Positions 9,773 to 17,616 of a stretch of 64,000 bases of DNA are shown in pieces. The notes beneath the pieces are model-generated. The model saw only the letters and a program-made list of their open reading frames with translations. It ran no database searches and was not told the DNA's origin. Position numbers and translations under genes: made by a program. The stretch's first letter is position 1; the number at the start of each line of letters is the position of its first letter. This stretch comes from Gordonia humi (lineage in GTDB: Bacteria > Actinomycetota > Actinomycetes > Mycobacteriales > Mycobacteriaceae): contig NZ_JACIFP010000001.1 in NCBI RefSeq assembly GCF_014197435.1, positions 3,472,001 to 3,536,000 on the forward strand. Direction: 5' to 3'.

Positions 9773-10488
9773 CGCCCGAGACCCTCGTCTTCGACTCGTC
9801 GGCCGATCTGATCGAGACCGCCCGCGCGCGTCTCGTCGACGCCGTGGTGCGTGCGCAGGAGGCGCGCGGTGTCGCGTCGGTCGCCCTGACCGGCGGTTCC
9901 AACGGTATCGGTCTGCTGCGGGCGCTCGCCGCCGACTCGGGCGACATCGCCTGGCAGCGCGTCGAGATCTACTGGGGCGACGACCGGTTCGTCCCCGCCA
10001 CCCATCCCGAGCGGAACGCCGGTCAGGCGTTCGAGGCGCTGCTGTCGTCGGTGCCCGTCGATCCGGCCCGCGTGCACGTGATGGCGCCGTCCGACGGCGA
10101 GTTCGGCGACGACATCGAGGCCGCCGCCCGCGACTACGCGCGCCTGGTGGGCCCGGAGACCGTCTTCGACGTGCACCTGCTCGGAATGGGCGGCGAGGGG
10201 CATGTCAACTCGCTGTTCCCGCACACGCCCGCCACCGCCGAGGAGTCGGCGGCCGTCGTCGCCGTGACCGACTCGCCGAAGCCCCCGCCCGCACGTCTGA
10301 CGTTGACCTTCCCGGTGATCAACCGCTCCCGCGAGGTCTGGTTCCTCGTCTCGGGTCCGGAGAAGGCCGAGGCCGTCGCCGCGGCGCACGACGGCGCCGA
10401 CCGCGTCGACTGGCCGTGCGCGGGCGCGCACGGCACCGAGGCGACGGTGTGGTTCCTCGATCAGACGGCCGCGTCGCAGTTGGGCTGA
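9769..10488 (+). CDS. pgl: 6-phosphogluconolactonase
   Basis: Hydrolyses 6-phosphogluconolactone, the Zwf product. A 239-aa member of the NagB/RpiA/Pgl fold: phosphate-binding ALTGGSNGIGLL near residue 41, WGDDRFVPATHPERNA (about 66-81) and the LLGMGGEGHVNSLFP loop (about 139-153) are diagnostic. It overlaps opcA by 4 bp and ends the pentose phosphate operon; a long hairpin follows 80 bp downstream. Confidence 0.95.
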   Translation: MTPETLVFDSSADLIETARARLVDAVVRAQEARGVASVALTGGSNGIGLLRALAADSGDIAWQRVEIYWGDDRFVPATHPERNAGQAFEALLSSVPVDPARVHVMAPSDGEFGDDIEAAARDYARLVGPETVFDVHLLGMGGEGHVNSLFPHTPATAEESAAVVAVTDSPKPPPARLTLTFPVINRSREVWFLVSGPEKAEAVAAAHDGADRVDWPCAGAHGTEATVWFLDQTAASQLG

Positions 10489-10567
10489 CTCCCCCGCTTC
10501 CGGCCCGCGCCGGTTGAACTCGCCCGCTCTCGCTGTCGTTCCCGCGCGCGGAGCGAGTCACAGTTCA

Positions 10568-10607
10568 CGATCGCCCCGTTCGGACTCCGGTCCGGGCGGG
10601 GCGATCG
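10568..10607 (+). terminator. Compound hairpin ending the pentose phosphate operon
   Basis: An 11-bp perfect stem (CGATCGCCCCG / CGGGGCGATCG) encloses a nested 5-bp stem CGGAC / GTCCG with a TCCG loop. There is no T-tract, which is common for actinobacterial intrinsic-like terminators. The hairpin separates pgl from the SAM-IV promoter 110 bp downstream. Confidence 0.6.
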
Positions 10608-10720
10608 GCGTCTGTCGCCGGCCTTATGCGCATGACGACGCCAACTGTCCGGTATGCGGCATCGTGCCGGGAATTGGCGTCACACTGCTCCGGAGGGTGG
10701 GCCGAACCCGGCCGCGCCCG

Positions 10721-10726
10721 TAACGT
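10721..10726 (+). promoter_or_regulatory. -10 box of the SAM-IV riboswitch transcript
   Basis: TAACGT followed by 7 nt (CGTCGGC) and then the first G of the riboswitch P1 stem at 10734. Predicted TSS and aptamer start coincide. No convincing -35 box is present. Confidence 0.55.
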
Positions 10727-10733
10727 CGTCGGC

Positions 10734-10844
10734 GGTTATGAGCGTCAGCGTCAAGCCCTGGCTTGCTGGCCGGCAACCCTCCCTCGCGGCGGGGTGCTCC
10801 AGGTGAGAACCCGGCCGTGCGAGATCCGCACGGTAAGCGCGATC
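10734..10844 (+). ncRNA. SAM-IV riboswitch
   Basis: The segment matches the actinobacterial SAM-IV aptamer as I know it from mycobacteria. It opens with GGTTATGAGCG, followed by CAGCGTCAAGCCCTGGC, TTGCTGGCCGGCAACCCTCC, CGGCGGGGTGCTCCAGGTGA, and GAACC, which closes P1 with the initial GGTT. A downstream hairpin CCGTGCG / CGCACGG with AAGCGCG follows. The Shine-Dalgarno AAGGA of the next gene begins only a few nt after the element, and no T-tract hairpin intervenes, so control of translation initiation is more likely than termination. Binding of S-adenosylmethionine should repress the ten-gene operon downstream. Confidence 0.9.
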
Positions 10845-10862
10845 GTTGAAGGACGTCACCCC

Positions 10863-11840
10863 GTGACCGAAGTCTTTGCCCGCCCGCTCCGCGGACCGAG
10901 CGTCGTCGACCTGCCCGGCGACGCCGATCTGGTCGCCGCGCCGCTGGTGTCCGCCCGCAGACCCGCACAGTGGATCGGCACCGCTGTCGTGGTGCTCCTG
11001 CTCGCCATGGCGCTCCACGCGGTGGTGACCAACGAACGTTTCCAATGGCACGTCGTCGGCTCCTACTTCACCGACGACGCCATCCTTCGCGGGCTCGGCC
11101 TCACTCTGTGGCTGACGGCGGCGGTCCTGGTGGTCGGCTATCTGCTGGGCATCGTGCTCGCCGCGATGCGGCTGTCGACCAATCGACTCCTGTCCGGCAT
11201 CGCCTTCGGCTACGTGTGGCTGTTCCGCTCGGTCCCGCCGCTGGTCCAGCTCCTGTTCTGGTACGAGCTGGCGTCGCTGTACCCACGACTGTCGATCGGC
11301 ATCCCGTTCGGCCCGGAGTTCGCGACGGTCGAGACGGCGCACCTGTTCAGCGGCGTGTTCGCCGCCTTCGTCGCCCTGTCGTTGGACATCGCGGCCTTCG
11401 CCGCCGAGGTGGTGCGCGGCGGGCTGCTGTCGGTCGACCACGGCCAGACCGAGGCCGCCCAATCCCTCGGGTTGGGCCGGCTGCGGATCTTCCGCCGCAT
11501 CGTGCTCCCGCAGGCCATGCCGTCGATCATCCCCGCATCGGGCAACATGCTGATCGGGCTGTTGAAGGCGACGTCGATCGTCAGTGTCATCGCCGTACAG
11601 GACCTCCTGTACTCCGCGGAACTCATCTATCAGCAGAACTACCTGATCATCCCACTGCTCCTGGTGGCGACCGTCTGGTATGTGATCCTCACGACCGTCC
11701 TGTCGATCGGGCAGCACTACGTCGAACGCCACTATGCGCGCGGCAACCGACGCGACACCGGCACGGGCTTCCGGGACACCCTCCGAGCCAACCTGCCGCT
11801 CCTCGGGTCGGCGTGGACGCAGCGCGGAGCGAGGGCATGA
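10863..11840 (+). CDS. Polar amino-acid-type ABC transporter permease (copy 1)
   Basis: Inner-membrane permease of the His/Glu/cystine (HAAT) ABC family, 325 aa. A cytoplasmic N-terminal tail of about 35 residues is followed by hydrophobic helices and the permease-ATPase coupling loop EAAQSLGLGRLRIFRRIVLPQA (given here as its key residues EAA...G...LPQA). The GTG start at 10863 was chosen because AAGGA lies about 9 nt upstream and everything further upstream is riboswitch. First gene of the SAM-IV operon; its stop overlaps the next ATG. By context it imports a sulfur-containing amino acid or S-modified cysteine; the specificity itself cannot be read from sequence. Confidence 0.88.
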   Translation: MTEVFARPLRGPSVVDLPGDADLVAAPLVSARRPAQWIGTAVVVLLLAMALHAVVTNERFQWHVVGSYFTDDAILRGLGLTLWLTAAVLVVGYLLGIVLAAMRLSTNRLLSGIAFGYVWLFRSVPPLVQLLFWYELASLYPRLSIGIPFGPEFATVETAHLFSGVFAAFVALSLDIAAFAAEVVRGGLLSVDHGQTEAAQSLGLGRLRIFRRIVLPQAMPSIIPASGNMLIGLLKATSIVSVIAVQDLLYSAELIYQQNYLIIPLLLVATVWYVILTTVLSIGQHYVERHYARGNRRDTGTGFRDTLRANLPLLGSAWTQRGARA

Positions 11841-12598
11841 GCGCCCCCGCGGTCCGCATCCGGGGCCTCCGTAAGAGCTTCGGCTCCGCGACAGTCCTGC
11901 ACGGAATCGACCTGGACATCGCCGAAGGCGAGGTGACCGTCGTCATCGGACCGTCCGGCTCCGGCAAGTCGACGCTCTTGCGCTGCGTCAACCACCTCGA
12001 GCGACCGGACTCCGGATTCGTCGAGGTCGACGGGGAGGTCATCGGCTATCACCCGACCGGCGGACGCCTGCGGGAGCGATCCCCGCGCGACGTCGCTCGC
12101 CAACGGTCGCGGATCGGCATGGTGTTCCAACAGTTCAACCTGTTCGGACATCGCACTGCCGCCCAGAACGTCGCCGAGGGGCCGATCTCGGCGGGGGCAT
12201 CGCGCGCCGACGCCACGGCGACCGCGACGGCCCTACTCGATCGTGTCGGCCTGACGGGCAAGGACGACGCCTACCCGCGGCAGCTCTCGGGCGGGCAGCA
12301 ACAGCGCGTCGCGATCGCCCGGGCACTCGCCCAGCAGCCGCGCCTGATCCTGTTCGACGAACCGACCAGCGCACTCGATCCCGAGCTCGTCGGCGAGGTC
12401 CTCGGCGTCATCAGAGACCTGGCGGCCGAACGGATGACCATGCTGATCGTCACGCACGAACTGGGCTTCGCCCGCGAGGTCGCCGACACCGTCGTCTTCG
12501 TCGACGACGGCCGGATCGTCGAATCCGGTCCCGCCGACGCCGTACTGACCTCTCCCGTACACGAACGCACCCGCGCGTTCCTCTCCGCCGTCCTCTAA
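11837..12598 (+). CDS. Polar amino-acid-type ABC transporter ATPase (copy 1)
   Basis: A 253-aa nucleotide-binding subunit with Walker A GPSGSGKST (38-46), Q-loop FQQFNLF, signature LSGGQQQR, Walker B LILFDEPTSALDP and the H-loop in VTHELGFA. The FQQFNLF and DEPTSALDPELV motifs are typical of GlnQ/HisP/TcyN-type ATPases. It starts at ATG 11837, overlapping the permease by 4 bp. Partner of the permease upstream and the lipoprotein 50 bp downstream. Confidence 0.92.
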   Translation: MSAPAVRIRGLRKSFGSATVLHGIDLDIAEGEVTVVIGPSGSGKSTLLRCVNHLERPDSGFVEVDGEVIGYHPTGGRLRERSPRDVARQRSRIGMVFQQFNLFGHRTAAQNVAEGPISAGASRADATATATALLDRVGLTGKDDAYPRQLSGGQQQRVAIARALAQQPRLILFDEPTSALDPELVGEVLGVIRDLAAERMTMLIVTHELGFAREVADTVVFVDDGRIVESGPADAVLTSPVHERTRAFLSAVL

Positions 12599-12648
12599 AA
12601 GCCCTCTCCCGGGCGCGCAGTCGCGCTCGCATCCCCCAAGGATCATTC

Positions 12649-13584
12649 ATGCCTGTTTCACGAATTTCGCGACGTCTCGTCGCAGCCGCCGTACTCATCA
12701 CCGCCGCGGTCGCCTCACTGACCGCATGCGGGTCGAGCTCGTCGACGCCGACCGATCAGGCGGCCGTTCCGACCGCCGACGTCGTGTCGGCGATACACGC
12801 CGACCCGAGGATCCACGACCTGCTGCCCGCGGACATCCGCACCGCGGGTTCGGCCACGCTCGGCACCGTGCAGGCCGTCGGGCAGGCCGGGCTGCCCCAT
12901 GCCGGTGTCGTCGACGGCAGGCAGGTCGGTCTCGACATCGACATCGCCGACGCTGTCGCACGGGTCCTCGGCATCGAATGGAAACGCGACTACGGCACGT
13001 TCGCCACGATCATCCCCGGCGTGCAGAACGGCCGGTACCAGGTCGGCGAGGCGAACTTCGGCGTCACCGAGGCGCGGACCCGAGTCCTCGACTTCGCCAC
13101 GTACCTGAACGACGGCCAGGGCTTCCTCGGCGCGTCGACGGTCACCGCCGAGCACATCGCGTCGCTGACCGACGCATGCGGTTATCGGATCGCCACCTCG
13201 CCGGGTTCCACGTTCCAGACGCTCCTGGAGACCCACGCCGACGACTGCGCGAAAGCCGGAAAGAAGCCGTGGACGGTACAGTACTTCGCCGACCAGGGAC
13301 CGATCGTCCTCGGCCTGCAGAACGGCAAGGTGGACCTGTACTTCGGCCCCACGCTGAGCCTGCGCTACGCCGAGAAGCACATCGCAGGCACCCGTTTCCT
13401 CGGTGAACTGACCACCACCCCGGTCGGTTTCGTCACGGCGAAGGGTTCGCCGCTCGCGCCGGCCCTGGTCGCCGCGGTGAACAAGCTCATCACGACCGGC
13501 GAGTACGGTGCGATCTTCGCCAAGTGGGGTGTACCGGCGTCGCAGGTGCACGAATCCCAGATCAATCCGTCGGCGACGTTCTGA
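12649..13584 (+). CDS. Family 3 substrate-binding lipoprotein (copy 1)
   Basis: A 311-aa extracellular solute-binding protein. The signal peptide ends in a lipobox LTAC with acylated Cys27. The mature protein has the SBP family 3 features GLDIDIADAVARVLG and a C-terminal lobe with TTGEYGAIFAKWG. Two cysteines in the second half (TDACGYR and DDCAKAG) could form a disulfide; the second SBP of the operon lacks them, suggesting different ligand-binding sites. It completes the first permease-ATPase-SBP cassette and is followed after 13 bp by the second permease. Confidence 0.87.
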   Translation: MPVSRISRRLVAAAVLITAAVASLTACGSSSSTPTDQAAVPTADVVSAIHADPRIHDLLPADIRTAGSATLGTVQAVGQAGLPHAGVVDGRQVGLDIDIADAVARVLGIEWKRDYGTFATIIPGVQNGRYQVGEANFGVTEARTRVLDFATYLNDGQGFLGASTVTAEHIASLTDACGYRIATSPGSTFQTLLETHADDCAKAGKKPWTVQYFADQGPIVLGLQNGKVDLYFGPTLSLRYAEKHIAGTRFLGELTTTPVGFVTAKGSPLAPALVAAVNKLITTGEYGAIFAKWGVPASQVHESQINPSATF

Positions 13585-13597
13585 CGCGGGCGCGCAC

Positions 13598-14500
13598 ATG
13601 ACCGACATCCTGCCCGGCGTCCGCGAGACCGCCGTGTCCCGCGCCGACACACAGCGCCGACCGCTGCCCACCGCGACCGAACGTGTCGTCCCGCTCCGTC
13701 ATCCGGGTCGCTGGATCGCCACCGTCGCCGTCCTCGTCGTGGTCGCACAGCTCGTCCACGGATTCGCGACCAACGAGTTCTTCCAATGGGGACGTTTCGC
13801 GTACTGGTTCGCCCGCCCCACGATCCTCCACGGTCTGCTCATCACTCTCGAGGTGACCGCCCTCAGCGCGGTGCTCGGACTGATCGGCGGACTGGTCCTC
13901 GCGCTGATGCGGTCGTCGCAGAACCCGGTCCTGCGTGCGGTCTCCTGGGCGTACATCTGGTTCTTCCGCTCCATCCCGCTGATCGTGCTCTTGCTGATCC
14001 TGTTCAACTTCGGCGCGCTCTACGAGTCGCTGTCGCTCGGTGTGCCGTTCGGCCCGTCGTTCCTCACCGTCCCCAGCTCCACGTTCTCCAACGCGATGGT
14101 GATCGCGGTCGTCGGCATCAGCCTCACCGAGGCCGCGTTCGCCGCCGAAGTGGTGCGCGCAGGATTCCTCGCCGTCGATCACGGCCAGCACGAGGCCGCC
14201 GCCGCACTCGGCCTCCCCCGCCGGTACCAGTTGCGTCGCATCGTGCTGCCGCAGGCGCTGCGGTCCATCGTCCCCGCCTACGTCAACCAGTTGATCGGCC
14301 TGGTGAAGGCCACCTCGCTCGTCTACTACGTGTCCCTGCTCGACGTGTTCGGCGTCGTCGCCACCACCTCGGCGACCTTCTCCGGCGACATCGTCCCGCT
14401 GCTGCTGGTCGCGACCGCCTGGTACGTGATCCTCACCAGCGTCATCTCCGTCGTCCAGTTCTACGTCGAACGGCACTATGCGAAAGGCGCCACCCGATGA
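13598..14500 (+). CDS. Polar amino-acid-type ABC transporter permease (copy 2)
   Basis: A 300-aa permease homologous to the one at 10863: same long cytoplasmic N terminus ending in (P)GRW, a shared (V)ATNEFFQW / VTNERFQW segment, the RS(I/V)PPL turn, the EAA loop (EAAAALGLPRRY...VLPQA) and the C-terminal VERHYAKG/VERHYARG. ATG 13598 follows the SBP stop by 13 bp; longer in-frame starts would overlap the SBP gene by up to 77 bp and are less likely. The stop overlaps the next ATPase by 4 bp. Confidence 0.87.
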   Translation: MTDILPGVRETAVSRADTQRRPLPTATERVVPLRHPGRWIATVAVLVVVAQLVHGFATNEFFQWGRFAYWFARPTILHGLLITLEVTALSAVLGLIGGLVLALMRSSQNPVLRAVSWAYIWFFRSIPLIVLLLILFNFGALYESLSLGVPFGPSFLTVPSSTFSNAMVIAVVGISLTEAAFAAEVVRAGFLAVDHGQHEAAAALGLPRRYQLRRIVLPQALRSIVPAYVNQLIGLVKATSLVYYVSLLDVFGVVATTSATFSGDIVPLLLVATAWYVILTSVISVVQFYVERHYAKGATR

Positions 14501-15282
14501 CCGCTCTCGCCGCCCCCACCACCGACCCCGTCAGCGTCGAGATCGTCGACGTCCACAAGTGGTTCGGCCGCAACCACGTGCTGCGTGGCGTCGACCTGTC
14601 GATCGCCCCCGGCCAGGTCACCGTGATCCTCGGCCCGTCCGGCTCGGGCAAATCGACGCTGCTGCGAACGATCAATCACCTGGAGCGGCCGGAGATCGGG
14701 CACGTCGACGTCGGCGGCGAACTCATCGGCGTCCGCCCGCACGGCGACCGGCGCAAAGAACTCCCCGAACGCGAGATCCTGGCCCAGCGTCGACGGATCG
14801 GATTCGTCTTCCAGCAGTTCAACCTGTTCCCCAACCTCACCGCGGTCGAAAACGTCGCGGTCGGGCCGTATGCCACCGGGCGCGAGTCCCGCGAGTCCGC
14901 TGTGGAACGGGCGCGGGAACTCCTCACGCAGGTCGGACTGTCGGCGAAGGCCGACGCGTACCCGCGGCAGTTGTCCGGCGGCCAGCAGCAGCGCGTCGCG
15001 ATCGCGCGTGCCCTCGCGTCCCGGCCCGGTCTGCTCCTGTTCGACGAACCCACCTCCGCACTCGATCCCGAACTCGTCCGCGACGTGCTCGACGTGATCC
15101 GTCGGCTCGTCGACTCCGGCACCACGATGGTCATCGTCACACACGAGATCGCGTTCGCCCGCGACGTCGCCGATCTCGTCTGCTTCATGGACGACGGAGT
15201 GATCGTCGACAACGGCAGCGTCGCCGACGTCCTCGACGATCCCCGGCATCCACGCGTGCGGGAGTTCCTCACCCGCATGTGA
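14497..15282 (+). CDS. Polar amino-acid-type ABC transporter ATPase (copy 2)
   Basis: A 261-aa ATPase closely similar to copy 1: Walker A GPSGSGKST (46-54), FQQFNLFPNL, LSGGQQQR, LLLFDEPTSALDP and THEIAFARDVADLV. Both ATPases keep the odd loop with GYHPTGGR / GVRPHGDRRKEL between Walker A and the Q-loop, evidence that the two cassettes arose by duplication or entered together. Start ATG 14497. Confidence 0.92.
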   Translation: MTALAAPTTDPVSVEIVDVHKWFGRNHVLRGVDLSIAPGQVTVILGPSGSGKSTLLRTINHLERPEIGHVDVGGELIGVRPHGDRRKELPEREILAQRRRIGFVFQQFNLFPNLTAVENVAVGPYATGRESRESAVERARELLTQVGLSAKADAYPRQLSGGQQQRVAIARALASRPGLLLFDEPTSALDPELVRDVLDVIRRLVDSGTTMVIVTHEIAFARDVADLVCFMDDGVIVDNGSVADVLDDPRHPRVREFLTRM

Positions 15283-15357
15283 CCCCTTCCGATACTTCGA
15301 GCCCCTCCCCCAGTCCCGTTCTTCCCGAACGGCACTCCCGACAGCCAGGAGCAACCC

Positions 15358-16368
15358 ATGTCCACCCGTCATCTCCGCGCCGCCCGCCGTACGGCAGCGC
15401 TCGTGGTCGTCGCTGCGACCCTCGTCACCGGCGCCACCGCCTGCTCCTCGTCCGACTCGGCAGACGCCGCGCCGGCCGGCTCGGTGCGGATCGGCGCGGC
15501 ATCGAACGGCGCCGCCGATCCCGTCACCCTGAAAGTCGACGAGCAGACGTCGATCAGCGCCGAACTGCCGGAGGCCGTCCGGGACTCCGGCGAACTCACC
15601 GTCGGCCTCGGCATCCTGCCCGCAGGCAGCCCGCCGCTCGGCTACGTCGGCGACGACGGCACCACCCAGACCGGCTCGGAACCCGACCTCACCCGCCTCA
15701 TCGCCGCAGTTCTCGGCCTCAAACCTCAGTTCACCGCGTACACCTGGGAGAACCTGTTCGTCGGCATCGACAGCGGCAAGGTCGACGTCGGCGCGACCAA
15801 CATCACTGTCACCGAGGAGCGCAAGGACAAGTACGACTTCGCCACGTACCGCAAGGATCAGTTGGCATTGGAGACCGCCGCCGACCGAACGTGGACCTTC
15901 GACGGCGACTACCACGTCCTCGCGGGCAAGAAGATCGGTGTCGGCGCGGGCACCAACCAGGAGCGGATCCTCCTCGAATGGCAGTCCAGACTGCGATCCG
16001 TGGGCAAGGATCTCGAGGTCAAGTACTTCGCCGACGCCAACTCCTACTATCTGGCGTTGAACTCGGGGCAGATCGACGCCTACCTCGGCCCCAACCCGGC
16101 CTCTGCCTACCACGTCCGACAGACGGCGTCCGGACCGAATCCGACCCGCATCGCGGGCACCTACTCGGGTGCCGGCGCCTCCCTGCAGGGACTGATCGCG
16201 GTGACCACCAAGAAGGACAGCGGTCTGGCGAAGCCGATCGCCGACGCGATCGACTACCTGATCGCCAACGGTCAGTACGCGGACTGGCTGAAGGCGTGGA
16301 ACCTGTCGAGCGAAGCCGTCACCGAGTCCCTGGTCAACCCGCCGGGGCTCCCCCGCACCAACGCCTGA
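15358..16368 (+). CDS. Family 3 substrate-binding lipoprotein (copy 2)
   Basis: A 336-aa lipoprotein with lipobox TGATAC (Cys29) and family 3 SBP blocks GSEPDLTRLIAAVLGL, GVGAGTNQERIL and (A)NGQYADWLKAWN. It is only distantly similar to SBP copy 1 and has a different N-terminal mature segment, so the two importers probably accept different but related substrates. CAGGAG precedes the ATG. A small CCGTTC / GAACGG hairpin in the 75-bp gap upstream may tune mRNA stability. The first monooxygenase starts 28 bp downstream. Confidence 0.87.
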   Translation: MSTRHLRAARRTAALVVVAATLVTGATACSSSDSADAAPAGSVRIGAASNGAADPVTLKVDEQTSISAELPEAVRDSGELTVGLGILPAGSPPLGYVGDDGTTQTGSEPDLTRLIAAVLGLKPQFTAYTWENLFVGIDSGKVDVGATNITVTEERKDKYDFATYRKDQLALETAADRTWTFDGDYHVLAGKKIGVGAGTNQERILLEWQSRLRSVGKDLEVKYFADANSYYLALNSGQIDAYLGPNPASAYHVRQTASGPNPTRIAGTYSGAGASLQGLIAVTTKKDSGLAKPIADAIDYLIANGQYADWLKAWNLSSEAVTESLVNPPGLPRTNA

Positions 16369-16396
16369 ACCCGCCGACCGCCCAGAGGAGACAACC

Positions 16397-17605
16397 ATGA
16401 CCCGCCCCGACCGCATCCATCTCGCCGCCGCCCTCGACGCCGCGGGGTGGCATCCCGCAGCCTGGCGAGAGGCCGACGCCCGGCCCGACGCACTGTTCAC
16501 CGCCGACTACTGGGTCGACCTGGCACGCACGGCGCGCCGCGGCCGCCTCGACTTCATCACGGTCGAGGACTCGTTCGCACTTCAGAGCGACGAGTTCGGC
16601 GTCGCGGACTCGCGCACCGACCGGGTTCGCGGTCGGCTCGACGCGGTCGCGATCGCGGCACGCGTCGCACCCGCGGTACCTGGTCTCGGAGTCGTGCCGA
16701 CGGCGGTCGTCACCCTCACCGAGCCGTTCCATCTGTCGAAGGCCGTCGCCACGCTCGACTACGTCAGCCGCGGCAATGCAGGTGTGCGGGTCCAGGTGGC
16801 CGCCGATCCGGCGGCGGCCGCGAACGTCGGTCGGCGCACCCCGGCGACGGCACGACGCGAGGACCTCGCCTCGGCCGGGACCGCCGAACTGATCGCCGAG
16901 TTGTTCGGTGAAACCGCCGACTACGTCGAGGTCCTGCGTCGCCTGTGGGACAGCTGGGAGGACGATGCCGAGATCCGCGACATCGCGTCGGGGCGCTTCA
17001 TCGACCGGGACAAGCTGCACTACATCGACTTCGTCGGCGATCGGTTCTCGGTGCGCGGGCCGTCCATCACGCCGCGACCCCCGCAAGGCCAGCCGCCGGT
17101 GGCCGTCCTGGCCCACACCTCCGCCGGATTCGACCTGATCGCCTCGTCCGCCGATCTCGGCTTCGTCACCCCGATCGACCAGACGTCCGCACGGTCCACG
17201 GTGGCCGCGGTTCGAGACGCCGCCGTCGCGGCGGGTCGCGACCCCGATCTCCTCCGCCTGTTCGGCGATCTCGTCGTCGTGCTCGACGACACCGTCGATG
17301 CGGCGCGGGCTCGTCTCACCCGACTCGACGACCGCGCGGGCCGCGTCTTCGCCTCTGACGCGGAGATCTTCGTCGGCACCCCGGACGGACTCGCCGACCT
17401 CCTCACCGAACGACATCGTGCGGGCCTGACCGGGTTCCGGCTCCGTCCGGCCGCTCTGCCTCACGACCTCGAGCAGATCGTCGACGGCCTGGTCCCCGAA
17501 CTGACCCGCCGGGGACTGTTCCCGACCGACGACTCGACCGGGACCCTGCGCGACCGCCTCGGTCTGCCCCGCCCCGCCAACCGCTACGCCGCAGCGACCG
17601 CCTGA
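16397..17605 (+). CDS. Luciferase-like FMN-dependent monooxygenase, NtaA/DszA-type, short form
   Basis: A 402-aa protein of the luciferase-like monooxygenase (LLM) superfamily, which uses FMNH2 and O2 to oxidise substrates such as sulfonates, sulfones, dibenzothiophene and aminocarboxylates. Landmarks: RIHLAAALDAAGWH at the N terminus, FITVEDSFAL, (V)TLTEPFHLSKAVATLDYVSRGNAGVR and the C-terminal GLFPTDDSTGTLRDRLGL, which is typical of the NtaA/SnaA/DszA/SoxA branch. It is about 50 residues shorter than the next gene product and lacks the AWN..TS segment that follows the SGGR motif in that protein, where it reads VRVQVAAD instead. AGAGGAG upstream. Natural substrate unknown; context suggests an S-substituted amino acid. 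Confidence 0.8.
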   Translation: MTRPDRIHLAAALDAAGWHPAAWREADARPDALFTADYWVDLARTARRGRLDFITVEDSFALQSDEFGVADSRTDRVRGRLDAVAIAARVAPAVPGLGVVPTAVVTLTEPFHLSKAVATLDYVSRGNAGVRVQVAADPAAAANVGRRTPATARREDLASAGTAELIAELFGETADYVEVLRRLWDSWEDDAEIRDIASGRFIDRDKLHYIDFVGDRFSVRGPSITPRPPQGQPPVAVLAHTSAGFDLIASSADLGFVTPIDQTSARSTVAAVRDAAVAAGRDPDLLRLFGDLVVVLDDTVDAARARLTRLDDRAGRVFASDAEIFVGTPDGLADLLTERHRAGLTGFRLRPAALPHDLEQIVDGLVPELTRRGLFPTDDSTGTLRDRLGLPRPANRYAAATA

Positions 17606-17616
17606 TAGGAGGCACC

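Noticed and set aside
10734..10844. SAM-I (S-box) identity for the element
   Set aside because: The core resembles SAM-I, but the overall arm order and the trailing hairpin with AAGCGCG fit the actinobacterial SAM-IV pattern better.
10626..11840. Longer permease ORF starting at the ATG at 10626
   Set aside because: It would translate through the promoter and the riboswitch; the GTG at 10863 has a ribosome-binding site and the expected N terminus.
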